Shown piece by piece: positions 55,836-64,000 of a DNA stretch of 64,000 nt (the stretch's first letter is position 1; the number at the start of each line of letters is the position of its first letter). The notes beneath the pieces are model-generated. The model saw only the letters and a program-made list of their open reading frames with translations, was not told the origin of the DNA and made no database searches. This stretch comes from Chryseobacterium camelliae (GTDB taxonomy: Bacteria; Bacteroidota; Bacteroidia; Flavobacteriales; Weeksellaceae), in assembly GCF_027920545.1 (NCBI RefSeq), contig NZ_CP115859.1, forward strand, positions 2,474,001 through 2,538,000, read 5' to 3'. The position numbers and the translations under genes are program-made.

Positions 55836-56993
55836 TTATTCCGATACCGAAGCTTGTGCGGTCAGTTTGAAATTTTCAATAGTCGTTTTGTACATTTCTT
55901 CGTAAATAGGAAGGATATTTTTCAAATCAAATTTTACGGCTTGTTCTTTTGCATTCAGTTTCATTTTTGCCAAAAGTTCATCATTGTTTAACAATTTGAT
56001 ACAGTAATTACTCATCGCTTCTACATTTCCGATTTCAGCTAAAAATCCTGTTTCTCCCTGAATATTTACTTCCGGAATTCCTCCTGCGTTGGAACTGATC
56101 ACCGGAGTGTAAGCCGCCATTGCTTCCAATGCTGCCAAACCGAAGCTTTCCTGCTCAGAAGGCAGTAAGAACACATCGGAAAGCTGAAGAATTCTGTACA
56201 GGTCATTCACTTTTCCTAAAAGACGGATTTTTGAAATCAGTTCCGGGTTTTCTTCCAAAAACTGATTGATTTTCTCCATATCCGGACCTTCTCCAATGAT
56301 AATTAACTTGGACTTTACTTTTTTCTCTACATTTTTGAATATCTGCAAAACTTCATCTACACGTTTTACCGGTCTTAAATTGGAAACATGGATTAAAATC
56401 TTTTCATCAGGATTGGCAAACTGCGTTCTCTGGCATTCATTACATTCATCAAACTCAGAATTGTCGATAAAGTTGGTGATTACCTGAATTTCCTTTTTAA
56501 TATTGAAAAACTGCAGCGTGTCTTTTTTTAAGCTTTCGGAAACGGATGTTATCGCATCAGATTTATTGATGGAAAACTCTACAGCGTGTTTATAGCTTGG
56601 GTGTTGCCCTACTAACGTGATGTCGGTTCCGTGAAGTGTTGTTACCAACGGGATGTCATTATTATCTTCATGAAGCATCTGTTTTGCCGTAAAAGCTGCA
56701 TATGCATAAGGAATGGCGTAATGAGCATGAAGCAGATCAAGTTTGTACAGATTAACGACACGATAGATCATCGAGCTTAGCGCAATATCATAAGGCTGAT
56801 ACTGAAAAAGCGGATAGGTCTGAACGTTTACTCTGTGAAAAAAAATATTAGGATTGGTAATATCTAATCTTGCAGGCAGGGCTGAACTGATGAAGTGTAC
56901 TTCATAGCCTTTATTAGCAAGTGACATCCCTAGTTCTGTTGCTACAATTCCGCTTCCTCCGTAGGTTGGGTAGCAAAGTATGCCTATTTTCAT
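55836..56993 (-). CDS. bshA: N-acetyl-alpha-D-glucosaminyl L-malate synthase
   Basis: 385 residues of GT4. GILCYPTYGGSGIVATELGMSLANKGYEVHFIS at the start, LLHAHYAIPYAYAAF near 90, the Thr-Leu-His-Gly-Thr-Asp motif near 120, SNLRPVKRVDEVLQIF near 208 and EQESFGLAALEAMA near 280 are characteristic of BshA. It joins UDP-GlcNAc to L-malate, the first step of bacillithiol synthesis in the cytoplasm. The later bsh genes are not in the window. Single gene with its own terminator. Confidence 0.93.
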   Translation of the reverse strand: MKIGILCYPTYGGSGIVATELGMSLANKGYEVHFISSALPARLDITNPNIFFHRVNVQTYPLFQYQPYDIALSSMIYRVVNLYKLDLLHAHYAIPYAYAAFTAKQMLHEDNNDIPLVTTLHGTDITLVGQHPSYKHAVEFSINKSDAITSVSESLKKDTLQFFNIKKEIQVITNFIDNSEFDECNECQRTQFANPDEKILIHVSNLRPVKRVDEVLQIFKNVEKKVKSKLIIIGEGPDMEKINQFLEENPELISKIRLLGKVNDLYRILQLSDVFLLPSEQESFGLAALEAMAAYTPVISSNAGGIPEVNIQGETGFLAEIGNVEAMSNYCIKLLNNDELLAKMKLNAKEQAVKFDLKNILPIYEEMYKTTIENFKLTAQASVSE

Positions 56994-57100
56994 CTGTAAA
57001 TATTTTATTTTTAATGGTCAGATGGAACGCTTACGATTATTTTCTATTGCTAAGAAAGTTTTCTTATTGGCGTTTCATTGTATAGTTTGTTTGATATGGT

Positions 57101-58795
57101 CTAATGTATTGATTTTACTTTCAGGTCGATTCCCATTCCTGCTTTCAGTTTGTCATTTACCAAAACCGGAAGTCTGCCTGAAATATTGGTCTTTCCGTTG
57201 AGTGCATTTGCCGTTGCCGTCATAGAATCGTCATTATTTTCATAAGAAACCAAAACGGTAGATACTTTTGAAATATCAATATCTTTTAACGCATAAGCAC
57301 TTCCGAAAACATTCAGAATTACATTTTGTTTTTTTGCTAAATCTTCCAAAATCTTTTTCGATTCTGCTGAAATTTTATAAGGTTTATAAGCCGTAGAATT
57401 GTCCTTGTGGAATCCTACAATCACCGTAGAATTAGCAGGGATGGTATTGATTTCATTCGATTTTTTAATTATGATATTTGATCCCAGCTGATTGGCAAAA
57501 GTCTGATAAGGTGCTTCTTCCAACGGAACATAATAAATTTGTTTTCCGTTTAACGGAAGCAGTTTTTTATCATCTTTTAATAACGTAAGAGCATTTGAAT
57601 ATAAATTCTGAACCAAAATTTTATGAGAATCATTGTTAAGATCCTGGTTAATGTTTTCAGGATTTTTCGGACTATATTTATCTAAGCCTAAGAAATATTT
57701 GGTCAAAAGAATTTTCTTTACACTTTCTTCAACTCTTGCCTGAGGAATTTCTCCGTTATCAATCGCTTTTTGAATCAATTTTTTCCCTTCTGCAACACCC
57801 TGAGAAAAAAGCATAATGTCGTTTCCTGCTTTAAAAGCCATGGCATCCAGTTCTCCCGGATTGTATTTATTCGCTACAGCTCCCATGTTTAAAGCATCGG
57901 TGATGATTAATCCTTTATAACCCAGTTTTTCTTTCAGTAATCCGGTGATAATGTTTTTTGATACCGAAGCAGGAATTCCTTTTCCTGATTCTAAGCTTGG
58001 AACATACAAATGGGCAACCATTACACCGCCAATCCCTTTATTCATTAAAGCTTTAAAGGGAGCAAGTTCTATGGCGTTAAGTCTTTCTAAATTATGTGAA
58101 ACAACCGGAAGATCAAGGTGAGAATCTGTATTGGTATCACCATGTCCGGGGAAATGTTTGATGGCCGCAAGAATATTATTGTCCTGAAGTCCGTTCGAGT
58201 AGGATAGGGCAGAGCTAATCACATTCTGAACTTCAGAACCGAAACTTCTGTTACCGATAATAGGGTTACTCGGATTGGTATTAACATCAACAACGGGAGC
58301 AAAATCCCAATTGATTCCCATTCTTTTACAATCTTCTGCAATTTTTGCTGCCATCTGATAAATAAGATTTTTATCCTGAATAGCGCCTAAAGTCATTGCC
58401 CAAGGAAATTTGTGTGCTGCAGCAATTCTCTGATACAATCCCCATTCTGCATCCATTCCGATCATTAACGGGACTTTAGATTTTTGCTGAAATTCATTAA
58501 CGAGATTTATTTCTTTTGCAGCATCGTCCTGCATTAAAATTAGTCCTCCGATTTTATCATTTACAACAATGTTTCTTACCTGGTTGATGTGATTTTCATC
58601 TTTATTGGTGTAAAGGGCAACGATGAAAAGTTGTCCCAGTTTTTCGTCTTGAGAAAGGCTATTGTATGTTTTATTTACCCATTGTTGAGCTTTATCCAGA
58701 TCATCCTTTGATGTGTTTTTAGGTTGATATTGTGCATTGGTAGCACAACTGATAAGCAGAAATATGAAGAGTAAATTAAATACTGATTTGTTCAT
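57101..58795 (-). CDS. NagZ-like GH3 beta-N-acetylglucosaminidase lipoprotein
   Basis: 564 residues with a lipobox (FLLISC, Cys17), so probably an envelope lipoprotein. The GH3 barrel carries IGMDAEWGLYQRI near 118, the NagZ-type catalytic loop KHFPGHGDTNTDSH near 215-228, and ITDALNMGAVANKY near 295, whose Asp is the nucleophile. A GH3 C-terminal domain of about 180 residues follows. Bacteroidota often have this enzyme fused to a beta-lactamase-like domain, and this copy lacks one. The expected role is cleavage of GlcNAc from muropeptides. Confidence 0.85.
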   Translation of the reverse strand: MNKSVFNLLFIFLLISCATNAQYQPKNTSKDDLDKAQQWVNKTYNSLSQDEKLGQLFIVALYTNKDENHINQVRNIVVNDKIGGLILMQDDAAKEINLVNEFQQKSKVPLMIGMDAEWGLYQRIAAAHKFPWAMTLGAIQDKNLIYQMAAKIAEDCKRMGINWDFAPVVDVNTNPSNPIIGNRSFGSEVQNVISSALSYSNGLQDNNILAAIKHFPGHGDTNTDSHLDLPVVSHNLERLNAIELAPFKALMNKGIGGVMVAHLYVPSLESGKGIPASVSKNIITGLLKEKLGYKGLIITDALNMGAVANKYNPGELDAMAFKAGNDIMLFSQGVAEGKKLIQKAIDNGEIPQARVEESVKKILLTKYFLGLDKYSPKNPENINQDLNNDSHKILVQNLYSNALTLLKDDKKLLPLNGKQIYYVPLEEAPYQTFANQLGSNIIIKKSNEINTIPANSTVIVGFHKDNSTAYKPYKISAESKKILEDLAKKQNVILNVFGSAYALKDIDISKVSTVLVSYENNDDSMTATANALNGKTNISGRLPVLVNDKLKAGMGIDLKVKSIH

Positions 58796-58811
58796 AACTT
58801 TTGAATAAGAA

Positions 58812-58819
58812 CAAAAATA
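58812..58819 (-). promoter_or_regulatory. -7 promoter element for the GH3 gene
   Basis: Minus-strand TATTTTTG, exact TAnnTTTG, 16 nt before the ATG at 58795. No -33 partner was found. Confidence 0.4.
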
Positions 58820-58909
58820 CGATTAAAAAAATCACAGTAAAGAATGTTTTTGAGTTTTTTGGTATATGTTTTGAATACGCTTTGTAAATAATAACTAAAC
58901 TTTTATAAA

Positions 58910-59440
58910 ATGAAAAAATTTTTTCCACTTTTACTCATAGCTTTTGTTAGCTTATTCATATTTAGTTGTGATGACAACGATAATGATAGTTTTGTAGATA
59001 ACGATACCTATTCTCAAATGAGAGATGTTACCGGAAGTTTTACGAATGCTAATAATTATGCATTTACACAAGGAATTAATATACAGAGTACGGATGTTGT
59101 TTTAGTGTATAGATATTTAGGTGATTCTTGGCAATTGATTCCGAAAATGATGTATTTGCCGGATGTTACAGGAATGCCTTTAAATAGAGAATTCCAATAT
59201 AATTTTGTTTTCGATAGTCAAAACGTACAAATTAGTGTTGATGATGAAAACTTTAGTTTGGCAACAGGATTAACCTCTGCTGAAGCCAATCAATATTTAA
59301 ATAACCAGAGATTCAGAATTGTACTGGTACCTGCAAGTCCTGCAAAAGGAGGAGCTACAGTAGATTATAATGATTACAACGCTGTGATAAAATATTATAA
59401 TCTTGATGAGTCCAAAGTGATTACAACGAAAGTTAATTAA
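58910..59440 (+). CDS. Uncharacterised lipoprotein
   Basis: 176 residues. A signal peptide with lipobox (FIFSC, Cys20) is followed by an acidic stretch DDNDNDSFVDND that would keep the lipoprotein or send it to the surface in Bacteroidota. The mature part is beta-rich, with VVLVYRYLGDSWQLIPKMMYL and FVFDSQNVQISVDDENF. I do not recognise a family. It is flanked by the divergent GH3 gene and a terminator, so is monocistronic. Confidence 0.75.
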   Translation: MKKFFPLLLIAFVSLFIFSCDDNDNDSFVDNDTYSQMRDVTGSFTNANNYAFTQGINIQSTDVVLVYRYLGDSWQLIPKMMYLPDVTGMPLNREFQYNFVFDSQNVQISVDDENFSLATGLTSAEANQYLNNQRFRIVLVPASPAKGGATVDYNDYNAVIKYYNLDESKVITTKVN

Positions 59441-59490
59441 TCATTTATTCGAAGAAATATCTTTTCAGTTTTTATAAATAATTAAAAAAG

Positions 59491-59518
59491 AAAGCTCCGG
59501 AAGTCATTCCGGAGCTTT
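59491..59518. terminator. Bidirectional terminator
   Basis: AAAGCTCCGGAA (59491-59502) and TTCCGGAGCTTT (59507-59518) form a perfect 12-bp stem with a GTCA loop between the lipoprotein gene and convergent ribA. Confidence 0.85.
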
Positions 59519-59529
59519 TGATTTATAAG

Positions 59530-60126
59530 TTAGTTATCATTATCATCAAGCAGATGACCAAAATAATCTTTCTTTGTTTTTAAGTATCCTTTGCTTGCTT
59601 CATTAGCGGGAATCTGTAAAGGAATTCTTGAATTGAGGTGTATATTACTTTCTGTAACATATTTTACCTTTTCAGGATTGTTGGTAAGAAGATTAATGTC
59701 TTTTACGTTCAAAAGGTTTAATATTTCTATGGCAACCCCAAAATTTCTGTCATCTGCGGGAAGTCCTAGTTTTAGGTTGGCTTCCACAGTATCAAACCCT
59801 TTTTCTTGAAGAGAATACGCTTTTAGCTTATTGATAATACCAATGTTTCTCCCTTCTTGTCTAAGATAAATGATGATGCCACCATTTTCGTGAATATATT
59901 TCATAGCAGCATCTAATTGCTGTCCACATTCGCATTTTTTTGAATGGAAAACTTCTCCGGTAATACATTCTGAATGAAAACGTACATTCACTGGTTTTGA
60001 AAAATCTGTATTTTCAGCTAAAATAGCCATGTGTGGCATCCAGTCATTTTCGTTTTCAGAGAATGCAATCATTCGGAAAGTGCCGTGTTCGGTAGGAACG
60101 TTGGCTTCCGCCTGAATTTTAATCAT
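59530..60126 (-). CDS. ribA: GTP cyclohydrolase II
   Basis: 198 residues, the stand-alone form without a DHBP synthase (RibB) domain. The zinc site SECITGEVFHSKKCECGQQ, the YLRQEGRNIGIINKLKAYSLQ block, DTVEANLKLGLPADDRNF and LLTNNPEKVKYV are all present. It opens GTP to the first riboflavin intermediate. It is 14 nt behind a small lipoprotein gene in a run of minus-strand genes starting with DUF4292. Confidence 0.93.
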   Translation of the reverse strand: MIKIQAEANVPTEHGTFRMIAFSENENDWMPHMAILAENTDFSKPVNVRFHSECITGEVFHSKKCECGQQLDAAMKYIHENGGIIIYLRQEGRNIGIINKLKAYSLQEKGFDTVEANLKLGLPADDRNFGVAIEILNLLNVKDINLLTNNPEKVKYVTESNIHLNSRIPLQIPANEASKGYLKTKKDYFGHLLDDNDN

Positions 60127-60140
60127 GAATAATTCTCATT

Positions 60141-60599
60141 TTAATTTCCTTTTAAAGAGTCTTCTATTACAGAGATATTAGTTTTAAGTCTTACCAAATA
60201 TCTGTTCAGAACTTCATCATCATCTTTGCCCAGATTAGATCTTAATTTCTGAATTTTTTTATAGGATTTTTCAAAGCTTTTAATGGCTCTGTTTTTTCCG
60301 GCAATATTTTTTGATTCGATAGCGTATAAATAATTTTGAAGGCTGTATTTTAAGCTTGTTACTTCCTCATTTATACTGTTACTCTTGAATGTAGGAAAGG
60401 TTGAAATTAAATTAGATATTTCTGAGGCATTTACATTTTTCTTGATATTGATCTCAATTGACTTTCCGGATTCTGAATGATTGTCAGATCCTTTAGATTC
60501 ACTATAGAAATTGCTGGTTAACGGAGAAAGATTAAGTTTTTCCGTTGCACATGACGAAATCGTTGTGATTAATATTCCAAAAAAAAGTAATTTTTTCAT
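60141..60599 (-). CDS. Small uncharacterised lipoprotein
   Basis: 152 residues with signal peptide and lipobox (ISSC, Cys17). The first 60 mature residues are Ser/Asn-rich. The remainder is helical (EEVTSLKYSLQNYLYAIESKNIAGKNRAIKSFEKSYKKIQKL). No family recognised. Its start overlaps the DUF4254 gene end by 4 nt, so the two are translationally coupled. Confidence 0.75.
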   Translation of the reverse strand: MKKLLFFGILITTISSCATEKLNLSPLTSNFYSESKGSDNHSESGKSIEINIKKNVNASEISNLISTFPTFKSNSINEEVTSLKYSLQNYLYAIESKNIAGKNRAIKSFEKSYKKIQKLRSNLGKDDDEVLNRYLVRLKTNISVIEDSLKGN

Positions 60600-61210
60600 T
60601 TTTGCTGCCCCTTTTGATAAAGGATTGGGTTAAGACTTTCATCGTTGTACATTTTCATTTGTTTGTACACCTTCATCTTAACGTTACCGTTCTCAATATC
60701 AGTAAGCAACTGATTGATAGAAGTTGATAAATCCTCTTTTTGCATAAGAAGAACGTTTAATTTTTCCTGACAATTTAAACGATGCTCCTCAGACGCAGAT
60801 TCTCTGTTTGCTTCTAACGACATATGATAAATCTTTAATGCAAGTATTGATAATCTGTCTACTGCCCAAGCGGGAGTTTCCGTATTTATTTTTGCATCAG
60901 ATTCGGGAGTTATACTTTCATATTTTTTCAGAAACCAGCCGTCTATAAATTCAACCAAATCAGTTCTTTTCTGATTTGATTGGTCAATAGTTCTCTTCAA
61001 AAGAAGAGCTTCAGCCGGATCAATATTTTCATCTCTAATTATATCTTCCAAATGCCATTGAACGGTATCAATCCAGTTTTTTGCATACAAAATTCGTTCC
61101 AAACTGTCTTTTTCGTATGGATTGTTAATTAGAGTATTAACATTATCAAGTACGTGGTAATCTTCAATAGATTGATTGAAGATGTTCCATGCAATTTCTG
61201 TAAAATTCAT
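60596..61210 (-). CDS. DUF4254 domain-containing protein
   Basis: 204 residues, all-helical and cytoplasmic. AKNWIDTVQWHLEDIIRDENIDP near 44-66 and IDQSNQKRTDLVEFIDGWFL near 73-92 are family hallmarks. Function unknown. It is in a run tatA - DUF4254 - lipoprotein - ribA on the minus strand, 19 nt after tatA and overlapping the lipoprotein by 4 nt. Confidence 0.85.
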   Translation of the reverse strand: MNFTEIAWNIFNQSIEDYHVLDNVNTLINNPYEKDSLERILYAKNWIDTVQWHLEDIIRDENIDPAEALLLKRTIDQSNQKRTDLVEFIDGWFLKKYESITPESDAKINTETPAWAVDRLSILALKIYHMSLEANRESASEEHRLNCQEKLNVLLMQKEDLSTSINQLLTDIENGNVKMKVYKQMKMYNDESLNPILYQKGQQK

Positions 61211-61229
61211 TTAAAAATGAGTTGGAATT

Positions 61230-61445
61230 TTAGTTGCTAGATGTTTTATTATCGTTTGAAGAAGGGGTTTTGTTTTCTGAACCCGGTTTATCTTCTTCTT
61301 TTACAGCATCTTTAAATTCTTTAATACCGGAACCAACTCCTCTCATTAATTCAGGAATTTTTTTACCTCCGAAAAGCAATACAAGCAATATTGCTACGAT
61401 TAAGATATGTTGCCAAGATAAGGCTAATATTGTTAGTGTGTTCAT
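61230..61445 (-). CDS. tatA: Twin-arginine translocase subunit TatA/TatE
   Basis: 71 residues from the ATG at 61445. An in-frame ATG at 61490 would start inside the EnvC-like gene and is rejected. A single N-terminal membrane helix (HILIVAILLVLLFG) is followed by the conserved FGGKKIPELMRGVGSGIKEFKDAVKEE amphipathic helix and a short polar tail. It forms the protein-conducting part of the Tat system. TatC is not in the window. Confidence 0.93.
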   Translation of the reverse strand: MNTLTILALSWQHILIVAILLVLLFGGKKIPELMRGVGSGIKEFKDAVKEEDKPGSENKTPSSNDNKTSSN

Positions 61446-61474
61446 CTCTAAAATTTTTGCAAAGTTAAACTTTT

Positions 61475-63034
61475 TTAATAAGAAACCCAACCTAATGGAT
61501 CAACTGGTGTGCTGCCATTCCATACCTGGAAATCAAGAGTATATGCTCCGTCGAAATCCTGAGCTACTGTACCCACCGGAGTACCTGCAGAAACTTGTTG
61601 ATTTTTAGATACGGAGTTATTGCTCAGATTGGAATAAAGAGTAAAATAGCCACCGTGCTTTATAATTACTGTTTTCGTTCCGTCTGAAGCAGGCAATATG
61701 GAAGAAACCGTTCCCGGGAATACACACCTTGCAACAGCTCCTTTTGATACAGATATTTTAATGCCGTTATTCTCTTCCATGATATTTTTAAATACCGGGT
61801 GAGGCTGTCTGCCGAATCTGTGGGTAATGGTTCCTGCAATCGGCATCCCTAATTTTCCTTTATTCGCTGCAAAATTATTTCCGGAAGCTGTAGAAACTCC
61901 AAAGTTGGTCATTGCTTTGGACTCTGCCGCTTTTTTATCAGCTTCTTTTTTCTTAGCTAATGCTTCTTCGGCTGCTCTTGCTGCATTTAATTTATCGGTA
62001 GCTTCTTTCGCTTTTAAGGCCGCTTCATCAGAGGCTTTTTTAGCCGCAACTTTTCTGGCTTCATCTCTTGCATTGGCTTCTGTTTTTGCTGCTTCTTCAG
62101 TACGTTTTCTTTCTTCTTCAGCACGTTTAGCAGCTAATTCTGATGCTTTTTTTGCTTCTGCTTCCGCCAGTTTTCTTTCTCTTTCCAAAGCTTCTGCTTT
62201 CGCTTTTGCCTCTGCTTCTATTCTTGCTTTTTCTCTTTCAGCCGCTATTTTTGCTAAACGAATTTTTTCTGCTTCTGCTTTTTTTCTGGCTTCCTCTTCC
62301 GCTTTTGCAATTCTTATTTCTTCTGCAATAATAGCCCTGATTTGCCCTTCTAAAGCCTTAGATTGAGTCTGTTTTTGTTTTAGTTCGGCAGTGATCTTAG
62401 CTTCGTTCTTCTTGAATTCAGCTACTAATTGCTGCTTTTGCACACGCTCTGCATTGATGGTCGCTAAGTCTTTTTTCTGTGTAATCAACAGGTTTTCTTT
62501 TTCAGTTGCAGATTTCTTTTTCTGTGCGATTGACTTTTGTATTTGTGTGGCTGCTGTAGTTATTTCGGCAGCTTTTTTATCCTGATAGTCTGAATATTGC
62601 TTTAAATATTGTACTCTTCTAAGCGCTTCGCCCAGGTTTTTTGAAGAAAGTATAAAAGTTACTTTATTCTGTACTCCTTTATTTTTATAAGCATTTACTA
62701 AAACCTCTGCATAGTTTTTTCTTAAGATGGCCAATTCTCTGTTTTGACGGTTGATTTCCAACTGACGCAGATAGATTTCATCTTCAATAAATCTTTTCTC
62801 CTTTTGAGTATTGTTATATACCTTTTCTCTTAATACTAGTTTTTTATTAACATTGGTAAGATAAGCAATAGAAAGCTTTGACTCACTTCTTGTTTTTGCT
62901 AAATTGGTATTTATCTGTGCAATTTGTTTTTTAAGATCGGCGTTCTGCTTCTGTAGCTGTTCTTTCTTTTGCGCTTGTATATAGTGCAATCCAAACAACA
63001 AAATACCTATTAAAAAGCTAAATTTTTTAATCAT
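61475..63034 (-). CDS. EnvC-like murein hydrolase activator (degenerate M23/LytM)
   Basis: 519 residues: signal peptide (ending IQAQ near 22), two coiled-coil blocks (about 22-110 and 150-375) with an Ala/Lys/Glu-rich second half, then a LytM domain from about 400. The zinc positions are lost: NGIKI replaces HxGxD and LDFQVW replaces the HxH strand. This is the EnvC-type signature of amidase activators that are not themselves peptidases. It is likely periplasmic and active in cell separation. It overlaps the DUF4292 gene by 8 nt. Confidence 0.88.
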   Translation of the reverse strand: MIKKFSFLIGILLFGLHYIQAQKKEQLQKQNADLKKQIAQINTNLAKTRSESKLSIAYLTNVNKKLVLREKVYNNTQKEKRFIEDEIYLRQLEINRQNRELAILRKNYAEVLVNAYKNKGVQNKVTFILSSKNLGEALRRVQYLKQYSDYQDKKAAEITTAATQIQKSIAQKKKSATEKENLLITQKKDLATINAERVQKQQLVAEFKKNEAKITAELKQKQTQSKALEGQIRAIIAEEIRIAKAEEEARKKAEAEKIRLAKIAAEREKARIEAEAKAKAEALERERKLAEAEAKKASELAAKRAEEERKRTEEAAKTEANARDEARKVAAKKASDEAALKAKEATDKLNAARAAEEALAKKKEADKKAAESKAMTNFGVSTASGNNFAANKGKLGMPIAGTITHRFGRQPHPVFKNIMEENNGIKISVSKGAVARCVFPGTVSSILPASDGTKTVIIKHGGYFTLYSNLSNNSVSKNQQVSAGTPVGTVAQDFDGAYTLDFQVWNGSTPVDPLGWVSY

Positions 63035-63875
63035 TTAATTCAATTTTCTTATAATTAGACGGTACAGAATAGCGTGTATCCATCCTCGAAAATTCAAATT
63101 TCGTATTTTCCAGTAAAATTTGACTGTTTTTGGTTCCTTTTATAATTATTTTAACATTTTTTGGAAGACGAATTTCATTTTGATATGTCTCCCATCCGTC
63201 ATAGATAATTTCTAAGGAATCATCAGAATTTGCATCCTGAAGTTTTACCTGTATAAGGTCATATTCCGGAGAATATTGAAGAACAATTTTATATTCTCTG
63301 GTGGTTTCCCCGGTTGCTATTTTTATATTGGAAATTGAAGCCAGCTGATAACCCTGCATATTTTGTGTAATGCGGGCGTTGCTTCCTTTAATGGTAAAAA
63401 AAGTTCTTCCAACCAGGAGTTTTTCCAGGTTTTTGTAATCTATAAAGTTTACATTCAGTAAATTGTTAAGATATTCGAAATCGGAGTCTATATAATTTTT
63501 ATTATACTTATCCATTGCCTTTATTCCTTCAGGGGTAATAAGCGCACGAGCAGCATTGATGAATAAGAAATTGATAGAAGAATATATTTTTTTATCTGTT
63601 TCTATATAGATAATAGCATCCAAAGGACTTACCCTTATATTATCAGCGGTAATTTTGCTGCTTATTTTGAGATATTCAAACTGAGGATGAATGTATACTT
63701 TTTCATAAAAAGTAACAGGATCGTGTACGTTTTCACCTACATCTATAGGTTTGTTATCATTAGGCTTTTGTAGTTGGATACTGTCTTTTCCTTCCGTGTT
63801 TTGTTCTACGGTTTTTCTTGTTTTACACGAAAATAAAACGAGAAGAATAAGTATTGATAAGATCCATTTGTTCAT
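63027..63875 (-). CDS. DUF4292 domain-containing lipoprotein
   Basis: 282 residues from the ATG at 63875 (MNKWILSILILLVLFSC, lipobox Cys17). An upstream ATG at 63923 is rejected because it would precede the signal peptide and run into a hairpin. The mature part is a beta-rich, LolA/LolB-like shape typical of DUF4292 (FEYLKISSKITADN, SPLDAIIYIE, VGRTFFTIKG). In Bacteroidota it commonly precedes the EnvC-like gene, as here with an 8-nt overlap. A role in lipoprotein or envelope traffic is inference. Confidence 0.85.
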   Translation of the reverse strand: MNKWILSILILLVLFSCKTRKTVEQNTEGKDSIQLQKPNDNKPIDVGENVHDPVTFYEKVYIHPQFEYLKISSKITADNIRVSPLDAIIYIETDKKIYSSINFLFINAARALITPEGIKAMDKYNKNYIDSDFEYLNNLLNVNFIDYKNLEKLLVGRTFFTIKGSNARITQNMQGYQLASISNIKIATGETTREYKIVLQYSPEYDLIQVKLQDANSDDSLEIIYDGWETYQNEIRLPKNVKIIIKGTKNSQILLENTKFEFSRMDTRYSVPSNYKKIELND

Positions 63876-63909
63876 ATTCAAATTTAAATAAATGCTTTGC
63901 AATATTAAC

Positions 63910-63943
63910 GCCAAACCACACAAAACATTTTGTGTGGTTTGGC
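63910..63943 (-). terminator. Hairpin terminator between the upstream gene and DUF4292
   Basis: GCCAAACCACACAAAA (63910-63925) pairs over 16 bp with the complement at 63928-63943 around a CA loop. It would end transcription of the gene entering from the right edge. Confidence 0.7.
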
Positions 63944-63964
63944 TATCTTGTTAAATCAGAGTAA

Positions 63965-64000
63965 TTATTTAGACAAAAAATCCAGTACGGAATAATCTCC
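63965..64000 (-). CDS. C-terminal end of an unidentified gene (partial)
   Basis: On the minus strand the edge encodes GDYSVLDFLSK followed by TAA (63967-63965), in an open frame that reaches the window border. A strong hairpin 22 nt downstream supports a real gene end. Eleven residues are too few to name it. Confidence 0.45.
   Translation of the reverse strand, partial: GDYSVLDFLSK

Noticed and set aside
61827..62366. 179-residue plus-strand ORF rich in Ala, Ser, Leu and Phe
   Set aside because: Antisense shadow of the Ala/Lys/Glu-rich coiled coil of the EnvC-like gene. Low-complexity coding on one strand keeps the other open.

Overview
The window reads as chromosome of a low-GC member of the Bacteroidota, class Flavobacteriia, most likely Chryseobacterium or a close relative (Weeksellaceae). 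The evidence is a T9SS C-terminal sorting domain, Bacteroidota-type promoters (TTTG about 19 nt before TAnnTTTG), almost no Shine-Dalgarno sequences, SusC/TonB-style outer-membrane barrels, an OmpA with thrombospondin type 3 repeats, bacillithiol synthesis (bshA), a split metH, and families largely confined to this phylum (DUF4129, DUF4292, DUF4254, DUF2851). The genus is inference. No rRNA, tRNA, CRISPR array or prophage was seen. The only clear mobile element is one IS481-family insertion sequence.

Layout. 0-5.2 kb: the end of one pentein-fold arginine-family enzyme, a ctlX-like second one, a secreted GH43 protein and an outer-membrane barrel receptor. 5.4-16 kb: mostly housekeeping genes (DUF3817, nadD, recJ, an M48 protease, an ABC-F ATPase, smpB, ompA, yebC, an LpxH-like phosphoesterase with a glycosyltransferase). 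16-24 kb: an RDD / SpoIIM / membrane protein / DUF4129 / DUF4350 / MoxR / DUF58 envelope cluster, then osmC preceded by 12 copies of GCAATAA. 24-27 kb: a GH63-like glucosidase. 27-37 kb: a methionine locus behind a SAM-I riboswitch (metX-like, ACT-homoserine dehydrogenase, metZ-like, metH N-terminal half, fatty acid desaturase, metH C-terminal half, metF). 38-41 kb: folE, dinB, a tiny Cys-rich leader ORF and cysS. 41-47.6 kb: a T9SS cargo protein, malQ, two small secreted proteins and ferritin. 47.6-48.8 kb: the IS481 element, whose right end supplies the stop codon of an AddA/RecB-like helicase-nuclease. 52-64 kb: envelope and cofactor genes (SIMPL, DUF2851, bshA, a NagZ-like GH3, ribA, DUF4254, tatA, an EnvC-like protein, DUF4292).

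The strongest candidate for something undescribed is at 39347-39424. This 25-codon ORF starts 2 nt after dinB and ends with six Cys codons in its last eight residues. Its stop codon lies in a 10-bp hairpin, and cysteinyl-tRNA synthetase begins 72 nt later. It looks like a cysteine-sensing leader peptide for cysS. Other notable signals are a heptanucleotide tandem repeat ending in the osmC start codon, three 29-nt GC-rich triloop palindromes between genes, an ABC-F protein with one whole composite ATP site degenerated, and a fatty acid desaturase gene between the two halves of metH.

Sulfur and thiol metabolism recurs: SAM-riboswitch methionine synthesis, cysteine charging with its putative leader, bacillithiol synthesis, and a DinB-fold protein of the superfamily that includes bacillithiol transferases. 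Coordinates for the refined starts below were worked out by hand from in-frame ATGs, signal peptides and promoter positions.
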